Below the pieces are notes generated by a model. The model saw only the letters and a list, made by a program, of their open reading frames with translations, searched no databases and was not told the origin of the DNA. Made by a program: the position numbers and the translations under genes. Shown in pieces: positions 39,687-58,318 of a DNA stretch of 64,000 nt (its first letter is position 1; each line of letters begins with the position of its first letter). The DNA comes from Deinococcus humi (GTDB lineage Bacteria; Deinococcota; Deinococci; Deinococcales; Deinococcaceae): NCBI RefSeq assembly GCF_014201875.1, contig NZ_JACHFL010000015.1, forward strand, positions 1-64,000, given 5' to 3'.

Positions 39687-40655
39687 CTACCCGTGTTCCT
39701 CTGCCCGGGCGTCGCGTTCCATCAGGCTGGCGATGCCCACGTCCGGTGTCCACTCGCCTGAGGCCACCCGCGCCACCGCCCGCACGATAGGGAGATCATG
39801 ACCGTGGGCGCCCGCCCAGGCGTCCAGCAGGCCCGCCGTCCGCAGGCCCTCCACCACCTGTCCACCCTGGGCTGGATTCTGACCGCGCGCAATCGCCTCG
39901 CCCGCCGCGCGGTTGCGGCTGTGGCGGCTGGTGGCGGTGGCGACCAAATCACCCAGCCCGCTCAGCCCGTACACGGTGTCCTCCTGTGCCCCCAGAGCCA
40001 GCAGATAACGCCTCATCTCGCGCAGGCCACGGGTGATCAGGGCGGCCTTGGCGTTGTCGCCCAGCCCCAGGCCGTCCACCAGTCCGGCGGCCAGGGCCAT
40101 CACGTTCTTCAGCACACCGCCCAGTTCCACGCCGGTCTCATCGGCGCTGGTGTACACGCGCAGGGCCGGGGACATCAACGCCGACTGCACGGCCAGGGCC
40201 AGCGGCTGGTCCGCGCTGGCCACCACCGTGGCGGCGGGCAGGCCACGCCCGATTTCCTCGGCATGGTTGGGTCCGCTCAGCACCGCCACCCGCGCAAACC
40301 CCAGTTCACGGGCCAGGGCCGTCAGTTGCCCACCGTCCGGCGCGAGACCCTTGGCGCACAACACCACCCCCAGCCGGCGTGGAAGCTGCTCCAACAGCGG
40401 CAGGACGCCCACGCTGGGCACCACCACCAGGGCGAAGTCGGCCCCGCGAACGGCCCCATCCAGGTCAGCGGTCAAGCGCAGGGTCTCGGGCAGAGCCACG
40501 CCCGGCAGGTAGTCGGCGTTCACGCGGGTCTGCTCCAGTTCGGCCACCAGCTCCTGGCGACGGGCCCACAGGACCACGTCCTGGCCACTCCGCGCCGCGC
40601 TCACGGCCAGCGCCGTGCCCCAGCCGCCTGCCCCCAGCACGGGAAGGGCGCTCAT
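39687..40655 (-). CDS. gpsA: Glycerol-3-phosphate dehydrogenase [NAD(P)+]
   Basis: The 322-aa enzyme reduces dihydroxyacetone phosphate to sn-glycerol 3-phosphate for phospholipid synthesis. It has the N-terminal Rossmann motif [18 protein letters not shown] and [25 protein letters not shown] with the catalytic lysine, and [12 protein letters not shown]. The ATG at 40655 overlaps the methyltransferase stop by four bases, so the two are translated together. The upstream in-frame extension to 40697 is inside the methyltransferase and is not used. Length is normal. Confidence 0.94.
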   Translation of the reverse strand: MSALPVLGAGGWGTALAVSAARSGQDVVLWARRQELVAELEQTRVNADYLPGVALPETLRLTADLDGAVRGADFALVVVPSVGVLPLLEQLPRRLGVVLCAKGLAPDGGQLTALARELGFARVAVLSGPNHAEEIGRGLPAATVVASADQPLALAVQSALMSPALRVYTSADETGVELGGVLKNVMALAAGLVDGLGLGDNAKAALITRGLREMRRYLLALGAQEDTVYGLSGLGDLVATATSRHSRNRAAGEAIARGQNPAQGGQVVEGLRTAGLLDAWAGAHGHDLPIVRAVARVASGEWTPDVGIASLMERDARAEEHG

Positions 40656-41431
40656 TCCTCCATCCCGGCCTTTCCGGCGACCCACGCGAACACCCACACA
40701 CGCGGCACGTCCGGCGTGGGCACCGCGTAATCGGGATATTCCACGATCTCCCAGTGTACGAAGCCGGCCACTCGCAGCGGTTCTTCCAGATCGGCGGGAT
40801 CGTAGCCGCGCTCGCGGTGGGTTTCCACGAATTCACGCAGCTCGCCGCCGTCCAGGATGCGGCAGAACGCCTGCACCACGCCCAGGTCGCTGGCCACGTC
40901 GTGGTGGTGGGACCAGTGGTAGTGCACCTCGCCGCCACCGGGCAGGGGGGCCAGCCCCTCGATGGCGTCACCCTCCCACAGTTCGCGCACGCCCAGACGG
41001 GTGTTGACGTCGAAGGCCAGCAGACCGCCGGGCTTCAGGTGCGCCTGTGCCCGCGTCAGGGCCGCCGTCAGGTCCTCCACAGTCAACAGGTTGTTCAGAC
41101 TGTCGAAGACGCAGGTGATCAGCTCAAAACGTTCCGGCACCGCGAAGGTTCGCAAATCGCCTGCCACGAAGTCCACCCCGGGCAGGCGCAAACGGGCCTC
41201 GCGGAGCATGTCCTCGCTGCCGTCCAGGCCAGTCACACGCAGGCCCGCCGCCGCCAACTCGCGCGTGAAGCCTCCGGTGCCGCAGGCCAGGTCCAGGGCC
41301 GCCGCCCCCTCCAGCGCCAGGCCCCCGTCGCGGGCGTAGGTCAGGACGAAGTCGGCCCAGTAGTCGTACTCCACGTCCGCCATGATCGCGTCGTACACGG
41401 CGGCGAGGGCGGTAAACGGCGGGCGCTGCAT
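40652..41431 (-). CDS. Class I SAM-dependent methyltransferase
   Basis: The 259-aa protein starts [20 protein letters not shown] and has motif [16 protein letters not shown] (SAM binding), [11 protein letters not shown] and the motif IV-like [15 protein letters not shown]. It methylates a small molecule or macromolecule of unknown identity. TATACT ends seven bases before the ATG at 41431, an almost perfect leaderless arrangement; the ORF is open to 41503 but the upstream part is not supported. It is the first gene of a pair with gpsA. Confidence 0.87.
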   Translation of the reverse strand: MQRPPFTALAAVYDAIMADVEYDYWADFVLTYARDGGLALEGAAALDLACGTGGFTRELAAAGLRVTGLDGSEDMLREARLRLPGVDFVAGDLRTFAVPERFELITCVFDSLNNLLTVEDLTAALTRAQAHLKPGGLLAFDVNTRLGVRELWEGDAIEGLAPLPGGGEVHYHWSHHHDVASDLGVVQAFCRILDGGELREFVETHRERGYDPADLEEPLRVAGFVHWEIVEYPDYAVPTPDVPRVWVFAWVAGKAGMEE

Positions 41432-41639
41432 GGGCCGGAGTATAGGGCGGGCCCGCCCTTCACATGCCTTCCACCTCAAGGCGACGTCAGGTAGCGCCTG
41501 CAAATTCGGAGCCTATGAGCACTCGATGAGCCGAGCGGGAAGGCTTTCACGGTAGCCGCGCCCGGCGGTTGCCGTTACGGTAAGAGGGTCAACTGTGTGG
41601 CCATCGCCACGAAAATTCAGCTCCAACGGAGGTTCCCCC

Positions 41640-42101
41640 ATGAATAAGCTCCTGATTCCCTTGGCCCTCGTTCCTTTGACCCTCAGCGCCTGCACCCTGG
41701 CGGGCAACCCCGTCAAGAAGGACGTGACCGGACAGATTAGAGGCTTTGAAGCCAACCAGAACCTGGGTCTGGCACTGGTGGGTTTCAACGACGGCAAGTA
41801 CACCGCCGACGGCACCGAGAGCCAGCTGATCGACAAGTTCCTGACTGGCGGCTTCGCGCTGGACCTACCCAGCAATGTGCCCTACGGGACCTACCGGGTG
41901 ATCGTGTTCCGTGACGCCAACAACAACAACCGCTACGACGCGGGCGACACGGTGCTTAGCAAGGACAATGGCAAGCGCCTGGCCTTTGCCCAGAACGACA
42001 ACCAGTTCTTCGCTGGCACCAAGAAGGGCTGGAACCTCGTCAACCCCGATGGCAATGTGCAGACCACCGTTCTGAACAACTACGATCTGGACGCTCAATA
42101 A
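41640..42101 (+). CDS. Lipoprotein of unknown function
   Basis: The 153-aa product has a lipoprotein signal, MNKLLIPLALVPLTLSACTL, with the LSAC lipobox (C18). The mature part has beta-strand-like segments and a calcium-site-like DANNNNRYDAGD stretch (about 99-110), which resembles the D-x-N-x-N-x-x-D loop of dockerin/EF-hand-like sites. It may be a small outer-face calcium-binding lipoprotein, but no family is recognised. GGAGG precedes the ATG, and a good terminator follows. Confidence 0.7.
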   Translation: MNKLLIPLALVPLTLSACTLAGNPVKKDVTGQIRGFEANQNLGLALVGFNDGKYTADGTESQLIDKFLTGGFALDLPSNVPYGTYRVIVFRDANNNNRYDAGDTVLSKDNGKRLAFAQNDNQFFAGTKKGWNLVNPDGNVQTTVLNNYDLDAQ

Positions 42102-42121
42102 CCCCTATCTGAATCGAACTG

Positions 42122-42145
42122 GGGAGGCCACGCGCCTCCCTTTTT
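42122..42145 (+). terminator. Terminator of the lipoprotein gene
   Basis: GGGAGGC (42122-42128) pairs with GCCTCCC (42134-42140), followed by five T residues (42141-42145). It overlaps the end of the convergent DUF1802 gene. Confidence 0.88.
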
Positions 42146-42732
42146 CAGGTGCTCAGCAAGTGCTGTAGTTCTTCCTGCCGTTGCTCCAATTCTTCCTCAG
42201 AGACCGCTGGAGGCCCGGCTTCTACCCTCAGGTCCCCCAGCGGCACCCAGCTGACGCAGCCCAGCAGGTCCGGCGTTTCCTCCAGGGTCAGCGGCGTTAT
42301 CAGGGGGCGAACCCGCAACAGCAGGGCGTGTAGCCACAGACGGTTGCGGTAATGGAAGCGGCGCTCAATGGCCCCGGCAGTCAGCGCCTGTAAGGGTTCA
42401 AGGCGTAGTGCCCCTTCCAGCGATTCGACCTTCTGCACCGCCACCACCTCGGCCAGGGCGGGCAGCGCGATCTCACCAGGGGCAGGATCGGGGTGCAGCA
42501 GCGCCTGATATTCCCCCCGAAGCTCCTGTGGATTCTGGTGCAGGAAGGTGGGGTAAAGCAGAAACTGGCGGTGTTCCACCTCGAAACCGTCGTGCGTTTC
42601 CATGATGCCGCCCTTGCGCAGCAGCAGCGAGACGCGGCCCGTGGTCAGCAGCTGACACTGCACGTCCCACTCCTTGAGGGCGCTGACGTTCTGGGGGACG
42701 CTGGAATCGGTCGGGGACACGGAGAGAACCAT
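42145..42732 (-). CDS. DUF1802 family protein
   Basis: The 195-aa protein has the family pattern ALKEWDVQCQLL, VSLLLRKGGIMETHDGFEVEHRQFLLYPTFLHQ and a C-terminal half with a charged Glu-rich helix. The family is widespread in bacteria and is of unknown function. TACGCT precedes ATG 42732 by six bases (leaderless). A GTG at 42738 gives two more residues. It lies immediately upstream of the receiver-kinase pair but in the same orientation after 50 bases. Confidence 0.75.
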   Translation of the reverse strand: MVLSVSPTDSSVPQNVSALKEWDVQCQLLTTGRVSLLLRKGGIMETHDGFEVEHRQFLLYPTFLHQNPQELRGEYQALLHPDPAPGEIALPALAEVVAVQKVESLEGALRLEPLQALTAGAIERRFHYRNRLWLHALLLRVRPLITPLTLEETPDLLGCVSWVPLGDLRVEAGPPAVSEEELEQRQEELQHLLST

Positions 42733-42782
42733 GCACACAGCGTAACGTGGCTGGTGCGGAGGAATGTTGATGGGGTCCGCCC

Positions 42783-43987
42783 TTACTCGTCTTCCTCGTC
42801 GGGCAGCGGCAGGCGAACGCGGAAGGTGGCCCCCCCGCCGGGCGTGTCGATCACATCGATGGTCCCGCCGTGCGAGGTCACGACCTGCTGGGCGATGGTC
42901 AGGCCCAGGCCCGCTGAACCGGCTTCCTTGCCCCGGAAGAACTTGTCGAAGATACGCGGCTTGATGGCGTCCGGAACGCCGGGGCCGGTGTCCACCACCC
43001 TGACTTCCACTTCACCGGGGCGCAGGCTGCTTTCCAGATGGACCAGTTCCGGCGAGCCGCTGACCCGGATAGCGTTGGTCACCAGATTCATGAACACCTG
43101 ACTGAGGCGGACCGGATCCCCCACGATCTCGACGTCGTGGTGGGTGGCGCGCACGCCGTAATCGCGCCCGACCTGAGCGATAACCCTGCCCAGATTCATG
43201 AAGTGCATCTCGATGCCCTGCACCAGTTCGCCGCGTGAGAGCTGGAGCAGATCGTTCACCAGCCGGGTCATGTTCTCGGCCACCCGCTGGGCGTCCAGCA
43301 GCGTCTGCGAGCCGCCCGCCTCGCGCTCGGCGCGGCGCAGGTAGCCGTGCAGGGCGGTCAGCGGCGTCCGCAGTTCGTGACTGGTCTCGGCCAGAAAGGT
43401 CTTTTGCATGCTCAGCGCCTCTTCAAGCTGCTTGGCCTGCACCTCCAGGCGCTGGCTCTGCCGCTCGGCGGTATTGCGCAGCCGTTCCACCTCGATCAAT
43501 CGGGCCTGAAGGTCACGGTTGAGACTCAACACCTCCTGCTCGGCGCGCTCGCGGCTGGCGCGGGCCTCCACCTCGGCAATGGCGCGGCGGATGGTGGGGG
43601 CCAGGCGGTCCAGGCGCTGCTTGAGGATGTAGTCGGTGACCCCCTGGCGCAGGGTGTCGACGGCCACCTCCTCGCCCAGCGCCCCGGTCACGATGATGAA
43701 CGGTACCTCGGGCAACCGGGTGCTGGCGGCCCGGTAAGCGCTCAGGCCATCGTAACTGGGCAGCGCGTAATCGCTGAGGATCAGGTGTGGCGGGTCCGTT
43801 TCCAGCGCGGCCAGGAATCCGGCCTCGTCCTCCACCCGGCGCACCTGCAGGGGCCAGGGCAGCTCACCATCCAGGTGCATGACCACCAGTTCGTGGTCCA
43901 GCTCGCTGTCTTCCAGGTGCAGCACATTGAGTGCCTCGCCGGGATTGGGGAAACGGTAGCTGCGGCGCGGCGCGGCGGTGGGGCCGG

Positions 43988-43991
<4 letters not shown>
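42783..43991 (-). CDS. Hybrid protein: receiver domain plus histidine kinase
   Basis: The 402-aa protein has an N-terminal receiver domain with acceptor D74 (ILSDYALPSYDG), T102 and K124, a coiled coil (about 140-195), a HisKA domain with H205 (ETSHELRTPLTALHGYL) and an HATPase domain (NLVTNAI, DTGPGVP, GLGLTIAQQVV). So it can both receive and give phosphate, and belongs to a phosphorelay. There is no membrane segment. Its ATG overlaps the stop of the sensor kinase gene by four bases. It is probably phosphorylated by that sensor. Confidence 0.9.
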
Positions 43992-47547
<3,556 letters not shown>

Positions 47548-47551
<4 letters not shown>

Positions 47552-48393
47552 GGCCCGGCGTCTCCAGCCGCCCCAGCAGGGTTCAGCGCCTCCAGAAACA
47601 CCGACACGGGCACATCTGTCCCGCTCCACGCCGCAAAGGCCAGCCGCGCCTGGTGCGCCAGCATCCCCAGCCCGTTCTCGGCGCGCAGGCCCGCCGCACG
47701 GGCGTCCCGCAGCAGCCGGGTCTCGGCCGGACGGTACACCATGTCGTAGACCAGGGCGCGGGTGTCCAGTTGCGGAAACACGGGCAGCGGTGAGTCGTCC
47801 GGCGCATCCAGCCCGGCGCTGCTGGCGTTGATCAGCAGGGTCACGGCGGACCACGGCACGGTTTCCGGCCACGCTGCCCGCCCGCCCAGTTGGGTCGCCA
47901 GGGCCTGGGCGCGGGCGTGGGTGCGGTTGACGATCAGCACCTCATGACCGACCTGCCGAAGGGCGTACACCGCCGCCCGCGCCGCGCCGCCCGCGCCCAG
48001 CACCACGCTCAGGCCCCCCTTCGGGGCGTCCGCGTCCGCCAGTGCCGCCAGAAAGCCGGGGGCGTCGGTATTGTCACCGCTCAGTCTGCCGCTCTTCTGA
48101 ACGACCGTGTTGACCGCTCCAATAGCCTGCGCCGCCGGGGTCAGTTCATCCAGCAGGGGCAGCACGGTCTGCTTGTGCGGCAGGCTGAGGTTGGCCCCCA
48201 GAACGCCGGACTGCCGCAGCCCAGCCACCGCCTCTGGCAGCTCGGCGGCCAGCACGCGCCGGGCCGTGTAGGTGCCGTCAATCCCCGCATAGGCAAAGGC
48301 GGCGCGGTGCATCTGCGGCGACAGCGAATGGGCCGCCGGATCGGCGAACAGGTAGGCCTGCTGAGGGGTGTGGGGACGCTCCGGCACGGTCAC
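47548..48393 (-). CDS. aroE: Shikimate dehydrogenase
   Basis: The 281-aa enzyme reduces 3-dehydroshikimate to shikimate with NADPH in aromatic amino-acid synthesis. It has SLSPQMHRAAFAYAGID, the catalytic-lysine motif NLSLPHKQ, the Asp motif GDNTDAPGF and NADP-binding GAGGAARAAV. The start is GTG 48393: TACACT ends exactly seven bases before it. The 3' end overlaps the sensor kinase ATG. A divergent phoH gene starts 349 bases away. Confidence 0.92.
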
Positions 48394-48741
48394 AGCTCCC
48401 AGTGTAGCCGCGCGCTGTGACCGAACCCTTGCGTGAACAACCATGGAGGTTGGGGGTTTCCTCACGGGTCAATCAACTTGAGACCGGCTCAGCGGGGCCG
48501 CCGTGAAGTTTTGTTGTGCGGGCGGTCAGCAACACCCGGTGCTCAAGCCATGATCAAGAAGCGCTGAAATCCGCCAGAGGCAGAATGTGCCGCAGACCAC
48601 GCCACACCCTGCCCGCACTGCCGAGAATGGAGGCATCCGAATGACCCTTCCTCTTTCCTCTCCGCCGAAGCCGACTTCGGGGGAGGGTGCGCCGTGCGTG
48701 GACGCCACGCCGGACCGTGTTGAGCCAACCACAGGAGCCGA
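48394..48741. promoter_or_regulatory. Divergent region between aroE and phoH, with leader hairpin
   Basis: The 348 bases hold no supported gene. AGTGTA (48401-48406) is the minus-strand -10 of aroE (TACACT). Near phoH a hairpin at about 48657-48687 (…CCGAAG / CTTCGG…) can fold as 13 bp with one mismatch, 55 bases before the phoH start. I found no clear plus-strand promoter. Confidence 0.5.
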
Positions 48742-49830
<1,089 letters not shown>

Positions 49831-49908
49831 GCCGGGGGCAGGAGGAGGGCTGAGGCGAGGGTTGCGCTTCGGCCCTCTTTGCATTCCTCTTGCACTACGC
49901 TGTTCCAG

Positions 49909-50376
49909 ATGATCGACCTTCTGGCCCGCAAGACCCCGCCCCCCGGCCTGCGTCCCGCCGTGCGCGCGGGGCTGGGTGCGGCGATGGCCCATTTCGGCGT
50001 GCAGGACCGCGAGGTCACGCTGGTGCTGGTGGGGGACCGGACCATCCGCGCCCTGAAACGGGAACACTGGGGCGAGGACGCCACCACCGACGTCCTGAGC
50101 TTTCCCACCTGGGAGCCGGGCGATCCCTTCGTGCCGCCGCATCTGGGCGACATCGTGATCAGCCTGGACACGGCGGCCCGTCAGGCGGCGGCGCGCGGCC
50201 ACAGCCTGACGCGCGAGGTCACGCTGCTCGCCAGTCACGGCCTGACCCATCTGGTGGGCCACGACCATCCCCACGCCGAGGGGCTGGGTTACGAGGAGGG
50301 AGCAACAGGCCCCGAATGGGCGGTGTTCCACGGGGCCTGGCAGGCTGCCGAGGCCGCGCTGCCTACCGGAACCTAG
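49909..50376 (+). CDS. ybeY: Endoribonuclease YbeY
   Basis: The 155-aa enzyme takes part in 16S rRNA 3'-end maturation and ribosome quality control. It has the zinc-binding motif HGLTHLVGHDH (three histidines) near residue 116. The ATG at 49909 is used rather than the upstream in-frame one at 49879, because TACGCT ends seven bases before it. The stop is followed after four bases by dgkA. Position after phoH is the conserved order. Confidence 0.93.
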   Translation: MIDLLARKTPPPGLRPAVRAGLGAAMAHFGVQDREVTLVLVGDRTIRALKREHWGEDATTDVLSFPTWEPGDPFVPPHLGDIVISLDTAARQAAARGHSLTREVTLLASHGLTHLVGHDHPHAEGLGYEEGATGPEWAVFHGAWQAAEAALPTGT

Positions 50377-50380
50377 GGCC

Positions 50381-50764
50381 GTGCGCTCGGACGGCTCGGC
50401 CCTCAACGCCCGACGCTGGTGGCGTTCGGCGGGCTTCGCGTGGGAAGGTCTGCGGCACGCCTACCGCTCGCAGGCCAATTTCCGGATTGAGGTCTGGGCG
50501 GGTGTGCTGGCCCTGACGGTGACCATCCTGCTGCGCGCCCCGCTGGCCCCGATTGCCCTGGCCTGCGCCCTGGTGCTGGCGCTGGAACTGGTCAATACCG
50601 CGCTGGAAGCCGTGGTGGATCTGGCAAGTCCCGAACTGCACCCGCTGGCCAAGGTGGCCAAGGACGCGGCGGCCGGGGCAGTGCTGGTGGCCTCTGCCGG
50701 GGCGCTGGCGGTGGGCGTAGCGGTGCTGATGCCGCCCATCTGGAACTGGCTGGGCAGCCGATGA
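50381..50764 (+). CDS. dgkA: Diacylglycerol/undecaprenol kinase (DgkA type)
   Basis: The 127-aa protein has three membrane helices and the family motif LELVNTALEAVVDL with the catalytic Glu, and AKDAAAGAVLVAS. In Gram-positive-type enzymes it phosphorylates undecaprenol; in E. coli it phosphorylates diacylglycerol. GTG 50381 is used, four bases after ybeY, which fits the common phoH-ybeY-dgkA order. Substrate preference cannot be read from sequence. Confidence 0.9.
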   Translation: MRSDGSALNARRWWRSAGFAWEGLRHAYRSQANFRIEVWAGVLALTVTILLRAPLAPIALACALVLALELVNTALEAVVDLASPELHPLAKVAKDAAAGAVLVASAGALAVGVAVLMPPIWNWLGSR

Positions 50765-50847
50765 AAAGCATTCCTCAGTTGCCGCCCACTCCCCAGACTG
50801 AATCCCGCCTCTCACCGAAGCCGCGCGCAGTCTGAAATCATGCGGGC

Positions 50848-51410
50848 ATGTCCCCCCTTCCCCCTGCCCAGACTGTGACCCTGCGGGGACGCAGACCGCG
50901 TGACCTGCCAGTGCTGCGGCGCTGGCTGGCCGACCCGCAGGCCGAGTGGCGCAAGTGGGACGCGCCGTACTTTCACGCAGCGGCCACCACGGCGTCCCTG
51001 CTGGCCTACGTGGAGCAACTGGAACGCACCCCCACCCGCTCCGACGAACGTGTGATCGATCTGGACGGCGAGTGCGTGGGCATGGTCAACCGCAGCCAGG
51101 AAGAACCGGCAGGCGGCGGCTGGTGGGACCTGGGCATCCTGATCTACGATCCAGCGCACTGGAACCGCGGCATCGGAACGCAGGCGCTGCGGCTGTGGGT
51201 CACGGCCACCTTCGACGAGACCGACGCCCACGTCCTGACCTTCACCACCTGGGCCGGCAACACCCGCATGATCCGCGCCGCACAGCGGCTGGGCTTCCAG
51301 GAGGCCGCCCGCATCCGCGAGGCCCGACTGGTGGACGGCGTGCGCTATGACAGCGTGCGCCTTGATCTGCTGCGCCGCGAGTGGACGCCCCCGGGGCCGC
51401 CGCCCAGCCG

Positions 51411-51414
<4 letters not shown>
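50848..51414 (+). CDS. GNAT family N-acetyltransferase
   Basis: The 188-aa protein resembles RimJ/RimL-type acetyltransferases: GIGTQALRLWV is the acetyl-CoA pyrophosphate-binding loop (Q/R-x-x-G-x-G/A) and NTRMIRAAQRLGFQEAARIRE is the motif B region near the C-terminus. It may modify a protein N-terminus or small molecule; the acceptor is unknown. Its stop overlaps the next gene's ATG by four bases. Confidence 0.85.
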
Positions 51415-52028
<614 letters not shown>

Positions 52029-52092
52029 CGTGTCTTCCGAACGGCTCCACTCTGCTGGCAGAGCCACCTCTGGGCAGGCTATCCTCCGAATA

Positions 52093-52125
52093 AACGTCTT
52101 ACCGCTAGCGGTAAGACGTTGTTTT
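52093..52125. terminator. Bidirectional terminator between convergent genes
   Basis: A 28-base perfect palindrome (AACGTCTTACCGC at 52093-52105 and GCGGTAAGACGTT) is followed by TGTTTTT to 52125. It lies between the hypothetical gene and ftsH, which converge. Confidence 0.85.
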
Positions 52126-52150
52126 TACGTGGATTATAGGGACAGGACGC

Positions 52151-54025
<1,875 letters not shown>

Positions 54026-54354
54026 GCGGACCGTCCACCAGTGGCTGGGCAGCGGGCAATTGTGCGGGGCGACATACGCTCAGTCTATGCCGCAGGCCGC
54101 AGAAAAGTTTGGAATGAAAGTGGACATTGCAGCGGCCCTACCGTCTCGATGAAGACGGTCCTTCTGGCCATTTCCAGGGGTGTTTCCAGCGAGGGGCCTC
54201 CCCTCCGAGGTCCCGCTCAGCCTGACCGGCACGGTCCCGTCAGAAGGACCGCCAAAGGAACAGCGTCTCACACGACGGGCGGGAAATCCTTCATGAAGGG
54301 TTGGAGGGACAATCCGCACAGAACGGCGTCAGGTGGGGCGGGCATACTCCCTCG
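54026..54354. other. Divergent region between ftsH and the stalk-domain gene
   Basis: No gene is supported here. A hairpin, ACCGTCT (54140-54146) with AGACGGT (54153-54159), has no T-tract. TAGACT on the minus strand (near 54082-54087) could be part of the ftsH promoter but lies about 60 bases from its ATG. Confidence 0.4.
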
Positions 54355-56142
54355 GTGCGCGCCCCCTCCTTCCTCCTTCCACTGTTGCTCAAAGGCCGTG
54401 CTCCGCGCCTGAAAAGTTCAACCCTCGTCCTGAGTGCCCTGCTGTCCACGCTGAGCGGCCCCACGCTGGCGGCCACCGTCACCGCCGGCTCGGTGCAACT
54501 GACCTTCACGGTGGACGCCCCGGACCTGAACGTGAACGGCGACGCCGCGCGCTGGCAGGCCCCCCCCCGGTTGATCGGCGGGCGCATGCTGCTGCCGCTA
54601 CGCGAGACGGCGCTGCTACTGGGCCGCCCCGTGCAGCCTGGAGTGGGCGGGCAGCTGGGCCTGGGCCGCGCGGTGGTGGCGCTGGACGGCAGCGTCTCGC
54701 TGGCGGGGGTTCCGCAACCCGCAGGCACGGCCCTGATCCTTGACGGCGTGCCCTACCTGAGTGCCCGCACGCTGGCCGACGCATTGGACGCCAACCTGAG
54801 TGCTGCCGACGACACGGGCCGGACCCTGACCCTGACCGCCCTGCGCGACGGCGGCGACCCGCTGGCCCCGCAGGCACGTTTTTCCACCGACAAGACCGTA
54901 TACGCCCCCGGCGAGCGCGTGGTGTACACCGAGTACGCCTACGACCCGGACGGCGCCGACATCACGTCCCGCAAGTGGACAGGCCGCCAGGACGCCTTTT
55001 TCCAGCCCGGCACCTATGCGGTTGGCCTGAGCGTGAGCAACAGCCGGGGCCTGCAGAGCAAGGCGTTCACGCGGACCATCACCGTGGAGGGGGTGCCGCT
55101 GGACAGCCCGCTGACCTACGCGCTGAAGTACGCGGCCCCCGGTGACCGTTTCCCCGACGCGCAGGTGCTCAATTACCCGTCGGCGGCGGTGACGACGGTG
55201 GCCGGAACCTCGTTCCCCCTGCTCTTCAGTGACAGCCCGGAAGTGCCCACCCAGAGCGGGGTGTTGTACCAGGACACGGTGGCAGGGCCGGTCAGGCTGC
55301 TGGGGTACCACCTGAATGGCCTGGGCAAGCCTGCGCGGCTGTACGTGCTGGCCCGCAACATCGAGGATCGCCCGGTGGAGGTCCGCACGCTGCGTCAGGG
55401 TGAGACGGCCCCCACCCGCGTTGAGGGGCTGCTGGGACAGGTCACCCTGCTGGACTACTTCGCCAGCACCGGTGGCCCCACCCTGACCCTGGCCCCCGGT
55501 CAGGCCGCCGCCGTGTATGCCAGCCCTACCCTGGGCGTGGGCAGCGGCGCGAACATGTTGCAGGACCTGAATGCCTCAGGCCGCGTGGAGCTGACCTTTC
55601 TGATGCTGGAAGACGGCCTGCCCCCCAGCGCCCAGGTCTCGCAGCAATTGCCGTACCTGCCCTCCGACGGCAAGCATGTGCGAGGCACCTTTCCCGATGC
55701 GGTGCGGCGCCTGCGCGTCAACCTGAGCACACTGCCCTCCCGCATCGTGATCGGCGACGGGCAGCTCGATCCGGCCATCAACGGGACCGACAAACTGACC
55801 GGACAGCCCGTGCGCCTGACCGGGAACTACGGTGTGCTGTACGATCTGGAGGTCAACGGCGCGGCGGGCACGGCCGTGGCCCTCAGCCCGCGCGGGGGCC
55901 TGTACCGGGGCGCCATGAACCTGCAGGACGGCCCGACCAGCCAGACCATCAAGCTGCCCAAAAGCGGTAACGCCATCAAGCCGCAGGAACCCGTACTGCT
56001 GTGGCGGGCAGGGGCCGACCGGCTGAACATCGACTTCATGCCGGCCAGCGGCAGCAACCTGCCGATCAGTCTGGTCTTCTACCGCGCCGGGAACGCGGGC
56101 GCCGAGGGCGTGGGCAACGGGCTTAAGACCTACCAGCCTTAA
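54355..56142 (+). CDS. Secreted protein with copper amine oxidase-type N-terminal domain
   Basis: The protein, 595 aa from GTG 54355, has a signal peptide (STLVLSALLSTLSGPTLAA) and then a copper amine oxidase N-terminal (stalk) domain: PPRLIGGRMLLPLRETALLLG, VPYLSARTLADALDA. A PKD-like domain (FSTDKTVYAPGERVVYTEYA, WTGRQDAFFQPGTYAVGLSV) follows, then a large C-terminal part with beta-rich sequence. The stalk domain is common in cell-surface proteins and has no catalytic role. There is no oxidase domain. The start is uncertain: an ORF is open from 54301. Confidence 0.7.
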   Translation: MRAPSFLLPLLLKGRAPRLKSSTLVLSALLSTLSGPTLAATVTAGSVQLTFTVDAPDLNVNGDAARWQAPPRLIGGRMLLPLRETALLLGRPVQPGVGGQLGLGRAVVALDGSVSLAGVPQPAGTALILDGVPYLSARTLADALDANLSAADDTGRTLTLTALRDGGDPLAPQARFSTDKTVYAPGERVVYTEYAYDPDGADITSRKWTGRQDAFFQPGTYAVGLSVSNSRGLQSKAFTRTITVEGVPLDSPLTYALKYAAPGDRFPDAQVLNYPSAAVTTVAGTSFPLLFSDSPEVPTQSGVLYQDTVAGPVRLLGYHLNGLGKPARLYVLARNIEDRPVEVRTLRQGETAPTRVEGLLGQVTLLDYFASTGGPTLTLAPGQAAAVYASPTLGVGSGANMLQDLNASGRVELTFLMLEDGLPPSAQVSQQLPYLPSDGKHVRGTFPDAVRRLRVNLSTLPSRIVIGDGQLDPAINGTDKLTGQPVRLTGNYGVLYDLEVNGAAGTAVALSPRGGLYRGAMNLQDGPTSQTIKLPKSGNAIKPQEPVLLWRAGADRLNIDFMPASGSNLPISLVFYRAGNAGAEGVGNGLKTYQP

Positions 56143-56168
56143 ACACGCACCAACAGACCTGAAAAAGG

Positions 56169-56194
56169 CCAGCGAGGAGATGTTCCCTCGCTGG
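56169..56194. terminator. Terminator between convergent stalk-domain and PNPOx-fold genes
   Basis: CCAGCGAGG (56169-56177) pairs with CCTCGCTGG (56186-56194). Five A residues on one side and TCTTCT on the other allow use in both directions. Confidence 0.8.
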
Positions 56195-56210
56195 TCTTCT
56201 CAACGCGCCT

Positions 56211-56627
56211 TTACAGCTTGATCTCGCCCTCGTCCTCGCCATCCCAGTAGTGCACGCGGGTGGCGTCCACCTGAATCATCACGATGTCCGGGGTGTCGAT
56301 GCCGTCCTTGAACCACTTGTCCAGGTCCGGCGACCAGTGCTCTTTCATCTCGGCCTTGTCGCGGCTGAGTCTGGCCTGCCCTTCCACCGCCACTGAGAAG
56401 CCTCCCTGGCCCATAAAGGCCAGCGACACTTTCGGATCCGCCTCGATCTCGCCCACCGTATGCGCGGCCTCGTAGGTAAAGTAGTACGAGGTGCCGTCGT
56501 ACTCCACCTCCCCGTTGTTGCTCATGGGCCGCCCGGCGATGTTGCCGCCCTTGCTGTGGGTGGAAAGCATGGCAATATCGATCTTGCGCATCCGGTCTGA
56601 GAGGTCAGCCAACTTTTTTTCAGCCAT
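56211..56627 (-). CDS. PNPOx-fold general stress-type protein
   Basis: The 138-aa protein has the small-flavoprotein pattern IAMLSTHSKGGNIAGRPMSN, YFTYEAAHTVGEIEADPKV and VAVEGQARLSRDKA. It resembles the general stress protein 26 (YdaG) group, which binds flavin or heme; a true substrate is unknown. ATG 56627 (MAEKKLADLS) is used; an earlier ORF start at 56666 reads basic leader. It ends at the terminator. Confidence 0.8.
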   Translation of the reverse strand: MAEKKLADLSDRMRKIDIAMLSTHSKGGNIAGRPMSNNGEVEYDGTSYYFTYEAAHTVGEIEADPKVSLAFMGQGGFSVAVEGQARLSRDKAEMKEHWSPDLDKWFKDGIDTPDIVMIQVDATRVHYWDGEDEGEIKL

Positions 56628-56699
56628 GCGGCCAGTCTGAAAGGCGAAGCGGCGCTCAACCCGCAACTTGGGTGAACGCCATTTTAAGGTTGGATGGAT

Positions 56700-58025
<1,326 letters not shown>

Positions 58026-58138
58026 GTTGACAACGCTCCTTCGGTTTCGGTCAGTCCCGGCGTCAGGGACTTTCCCGCCGATCTTCCACCCACGGTTCTC
58101 GCCAACGAGGCGAAGCGGAAAGGAAGTACAAGAGGAAA

Positions 58139-58167
58139 ATTATAAAGGAGGTTACACTTAAAGGACA
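58139..58167 (-). promoter_or_regulatory. Candidate promoter of der
   Basis: On the minus strand the perfect -10 TATAAT (58139-58144) is preceded at 17 bases by the weak -35 TGTCCT (58162-58167). The leader to der would be about 105 bases. Confidence 0.5.
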
Positions 58168-58318
58168 GTTGCGTGATGCACTATTGTGGATTCCTCTTTC
58201 CAGGTCAGAGCATAGGGGAATGGTTTCCACTGTCCATCATCAGACAACCAATTAGAGATGACCAGGCGTCTTGAGAAATTCTCTTCAACGAACCTTTGTT
58301 TCATTCTGATGTAACGCC